A model generated the notes under the pieces. The model saw nothing but the letters and a program-made list of their open reading frames with translations. It did not search any database and was not told the origin of the DNA. This document shows, in pieces, positions 15,022 to 16,804 of a DNA stretch of 16,804 nt. The translations under genes and the position numbers were made by a program. The stretch is from contig JAYQON010000066.1 in assembly GCA_038144835.1 (NCBI GenBank), positions 1-16,804 on the forward strand, read 5' to 3'. Each line of letters opens with the position of its first letter. Positions within the stretch are counted from its first letter, which is position 1. The DNA is from JALHOQ01 sp038144835. Lineage in GTDB: Bacteria; Bdellovibrionota; Bdellovibrionia; Bdellovibrionales; UBA1609.

Positions 15022-16107
15022 TCAGCGAGCGCCGCCGGAGGACTCCTCCTCCATTGGTGACGGGACAAGCCGATACATAAACAAACCTTCTCGCGCAGCG
15101 GCGGGATTTGTGTCATTAACTCCCTTTGTGCGCTCATCCGTTGGCTTGGGGTTAACTTTAGTTTTTACGGTTGAGGCCACAGCGTGAGGCGGATACGATA
15201 GAGCTACGTTAATCGCATCCAAATCAGATTTCTTAATGCACCCTTTTAAGAGAGCACGTGCAGCAGTGGCTTGGTTCACAGGCTCTCGTACTCCATTGTG
15301 CTCACTCCAAATCTCTCCATCACGCGCTGTTGTGAGTGCCACCAAACGGTGCTTATGCGCATGTATCAACAACTGTGGTTGCCCCCTGAGATCTGGAAGA
15401 CAAAAAATCTGGCGCGTGGTTTGTTGCTGACGAATTCCTCCCACCGCTCCTAGTGCGGCTAAAGCTCCCATGAAATGAGTTTCACAATTTTTTATACCTG
15501 CGTTCCAACAATCGCTTGCCGAAGCCAGCCCAGCTACGGCTAATACGGACGCGGCCAAGACTTCAAAATTCGATTGATCAGCAAAAGCCTCGGGAAAAAT
15601 CCAATGAATCAAAATAAAAAAGGCAGAAGACCGGCGCTTAGAGCGTAGAATAACCGAATTCAAATTCTCTAGCTCTTTTTTTAAACTCATATTATTTTTT
15701 AAATTAATATTTTGCTCTGCCCATGAAAATCGGCCCTTCCTTACATCCACCACCCGCAAGGGATGTTGAAGACCACTAAAATAGACACTCCCTCCTGCAA
15801 GAAAGGCCTTTGGCAATTGCGCATATCCCAGTTGAGCACTATATAAATTCACGGCGCGAGTATCTGGGGCTGAGCGACCGATTTTCATAAATGCGAGCAG
15901 TCGACTGCTGCTTCCCAAAGCATTGTAGACGTCAACCCCCTGCCGAAGAGGATTAGGCCTATCGAAAGCCCAACTTGAAGTGTGGCTCAGTCCTATAAGA
16001 ACCACAATTGCCGGAAGCCAAGACATATATGAGAGAATAGCAAAGGACAGACCATTTAAACTGACGTCAGGCCACGCAAGCTTAGTGGCTGCTTTACAGA
16101 AGGCCAT
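15022..16107 (-). CDS. Orphan secreted or membrane-anchored protein
   Basis: This is an unrecognised protein of about 361 residues from the ATG at 16107; a TTG at 16134 and an ATG at 16026 are other starts. I chose 16107 because GAGAGA lies upstream and the two AATTGACA repeats would then be non-coding. A hydrophobic segment (LSFAILSYMSWLPAIVVLIGL, about residues 20-42) followed by SSWAFD looks like a signal peptide or anchor. Residues 55-135 are beta-like. A second signal-like segment, SKRRSSAFFILIHWIFPEAFAD, lies at about 156-177, then a hydrophobic Ala/Gly-rich region (about 183-225) with Cys200 and Cys208. A strand block with Cys236 follows (IFCLPDLRGQPQLLIHAH), and a polar Pro/Lys-rich tail closes the protein. 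It is 53 bp after the zinc-ribbon gene and probably co-transcribed. Possible functions cannot be named. Confidence 0.6.
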   Translation of the reverse strand: MAFCKAATKLAWPDVSLNGLSFAILSYMSWLPAIVVLIGLSHTSSWAFDRPNPLRQGVDVYNALGSSSRLLAFMKIGRSAPDTRAVNLYSAQLGYAQLPKAFLAGGSVYFSGLQHPLRVVDVRKGRFSWAEQNINLKNNMSLKKELENLNSVILRSKRRSSAFFILIHWIFPEAFADQSNFEVLAASVLAVAGLASASDCWNAGIKNCETHFMGALAALGAVGGIRQQQTTRQIFCLPDLRGQPQLLIHAHKHRLVALTTARDGEIWSEHNGVREPVNQATAARALLKGCIKKSDLDAINVALSYPPHAVASTVKTKVNPKPTDERTKGVNDTNPAAAREGLFMYRLVPSPMEEESSGGAR

Positions 16108-16109
16108 GC

Positions 16110-16133
16110 AATTGACAGTCTCTCGAATTGACA
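16110..16133. repeat. Direct repeat AATTGACA x2
   Basis: Two identical octamers at 16110-16117 and 16126-16133 have a 16-bp period, lying between the zinc-ribbon gene and the proposed ATG of the next gene on the minus strand. On the plus strand the first gives TTGACA, 17 bases before TCTAGA, close to a sigma70 promoter pattern pointing antisense into the zinc-ribbon gene. It may be an operator, a promoter or chance. Confidence 0.35.
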
Positions 16134-16160
16134 ATCTAGATAGAACTGAAATTGAATTGT

Positions 16161-16619
16161 CTATCTCTTAGGTAATTTCTCTGGGAGACTGACTGAGTTG
16201 TCACACGAGGGACAAGTTAAGTTCTCTACTCTTTCGAGGGCAGAACGGGAGCCACGCATCACTCGTTCTTTCAAATTCCAAGTTGATGAGCAATGGGGAC
16301 AAATTGCATACACAACTCCTGCCTTCACTTTCAAATGTAATTCTAAAGCGGATTCAACCTTCTCAATATTTGGATCCAGAATGACTTTGTCTGTGACATC
16401 ATGTCTCGATGCGATCTCATCAGAACTCAACTTAGAAACACTCTCAGCCGGGAACTGGTTTACAACTGCAATCGAAAATGTGGGCACGACCGGAGGCTGG
16501 GGTGCGTTCTTATCCACGTCAGGCTGAGTAGCTTGATTATCCGCAGCTTGATTGTCCGTATTTTGGTCTTCATTAGAGCCAGTCAACCAGCTCCATGTGG
16601 AACGCAAAAGGTTTCTCAT
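16161..16619 (-). CDS. Small zinc-ribbon-like protein
   Basis: This is a 152-residue protein from the ATG at 16619, chosen because GGGG lies about 6 bases upstream; a TTG at 16736 would add 39 residues that show no conserved look, with an AGGA only 2 bases from it. The N-terminus (MRNLLRSTWSWLTGS) is amphipathic. A low-complexity Gln/Asn/Asp/Pro segment (about 16-45) and a short helical middle follow. The C-terminus carries two CxxC knuckles, CPHC at 107-110 and CPSC at 136-139, the spacing expected for a zinc ribbon. These are common in small nucleic-acid- or protein-binding proteins, and also in regulatory proteins whose function is unknown. No enzymatic motif is seen. The right-hand 185 bp (16620-16804) hold its leader and a terminal palindrome, and no other gene is evident there. 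It is followed on the same strand by the orphan secreted protein gene. Confidence 0.7.
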   Translation of the reverse strand: MRNLLRSTWSWLTGSNEDQNTDNQAADNQATQPDVDKNAPQPPVVPTFSIAVVNQFPAESVSKLSSDEIASRHDVTDKVILDPNIEKVESALELHLKVKAGVVYAICPHCSSTWNLKERVMRGSRSALERVENLTCPSCDNSVSLPEKLPKR

Positions 16620-16767
16620 CAGCAACCCCAAATTCGTTAGCCATCTTTTAAAATTTAAACGGATTTCAATATGAAAATCGAGTGCAGGAATTTCCGCAAA
16701 GACTTCATTTCGAGTTGGGCAATAACTCCCCCCCAAAGTCCTGGTGAGCCGAGGATGGTACGCCGTA

Positions 16768-16804
16768 CTTTTCAGGTAGTGCGTTTAACGCACTACCTGA
16801 AAAG
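16768..16804. repeat. Perfect 37-nt palindrome at the window end
   Basis: The 18-base arm CTTTTCAGGTAGTGCGTT is followed by one base (T) and its exact reverse complement, ending on the last base of the window, so it could extend further. There is no U-run after the stem on either strand (the T's are on the outside-left and A's on the outside-right), so it does not look like an intrinsic terminator. It may be a contig-end foldback artefact, a transposon-end or binding site, or a hairpin end of a linear molecule. Confidence 0.8.

Noticed and set aside
16620..16736. N-terminal extension of the zinc-ribbon protein to the TTG at 16736
   Set aside because: The AGGA before that TTG is too close (2 bases), and the ATG at 16619 has a better-placed G-rich site; the extension also has no recognisable feature.
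16768..16804. Palindrome as a rho-independent terminator
   Set aside because: A terminator should have a T-run after the stem in the transcribed direction; here the outer arms begin with T's and end with A's and no T-run follows on either strand.
1..16804. tRNA, rRNA, CRISPR array, insertion sequence or prophage genes
   Set aside because: No cloverleaf-like block, regular repeat-spacer pattern, transposase or phage-like protein was found on reading both strands.

Overview
The window is 16.8 kb of dense bacterial protein-coding DNA, with a GC content that looks to be in the mid-40s by eye. It holds 17 protein genes, no RNA gene, no insertion sequence and no CRISPR array. The gene set points to a Gram-negative bacterium: a periplasmic murein endopeptidase of the MepA family, a soluble lytic transglycosylase, a YkuD-type L,D-transpeptidase, a periplasmic DsbD/thioredoxin-like protein and a rhomboid protease. 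Three peptidoglycan enzymes, several small orphan secreted proteins and an orphan receiver protein would suit a Bdellovibrionota/Oligoflexia or deltaproteobacterial relative. This assignment is an inference from gene content and style, not from a marker gene.

Layout, left to right. The left edge holds the 5' part of an unlisted membrane-protein gene (minus strand, running off position 1), divergent from a GH15 glycoside hydrolase. The hydrolase converges with and overlaps a rhomboid protease. A YkuD-type L,D-transpeptidase converges with and overlaps a SAM methyltransferase with an N-terminal Cys cluster. That gene is divergent from a membrane-anchored family 2 glycosyltransferase, which converges on a periplasmic DsbD-N/thioredoxin/helical-repeat protein. 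The latter is divergent from slyD (FKBP isomerase), followed by an orphan response regulator and a branched-chain aminotransferase. The aminotransferase converges on a YflT-like two-helix membrane protein.

From 10.15 kb a four-gene plus-strand run carries a GNAT acetyltransferase, mepA, a small secreted four-cysteine protein and an slt-type lytic transglycosylase. The last three look like a peptidoglycan-processing operon. It converges on a minus-strand run of a zinc-ribbon protein, an orphan secreted protein and a small secreted beta-rich protein. A perfect 37-nt palindrome closes the window at its last base.

Genes alternate in divergent and convergent blocks. All five convergent junctions are overlapping or within 7 bp, and I see no hairpin terminator at any of them. 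Themes that recur are cell-wall cutting and cross-linking (L,D-transpeptidase, MepA, Slt), envelope protein folding and redox control (DsbD-N/thioredoxin protein, SlyD) and envelope glycan or lipid modification (glycosyltransferase, methyltransferase). Best candidates for something undescribed: the four-cysteine protein between mepA and slt, the DsbD-N/thioredoxin fusion that lacks the DsbD membrane domain, and the orphan zinc-ribbon/secreted-protein pair.
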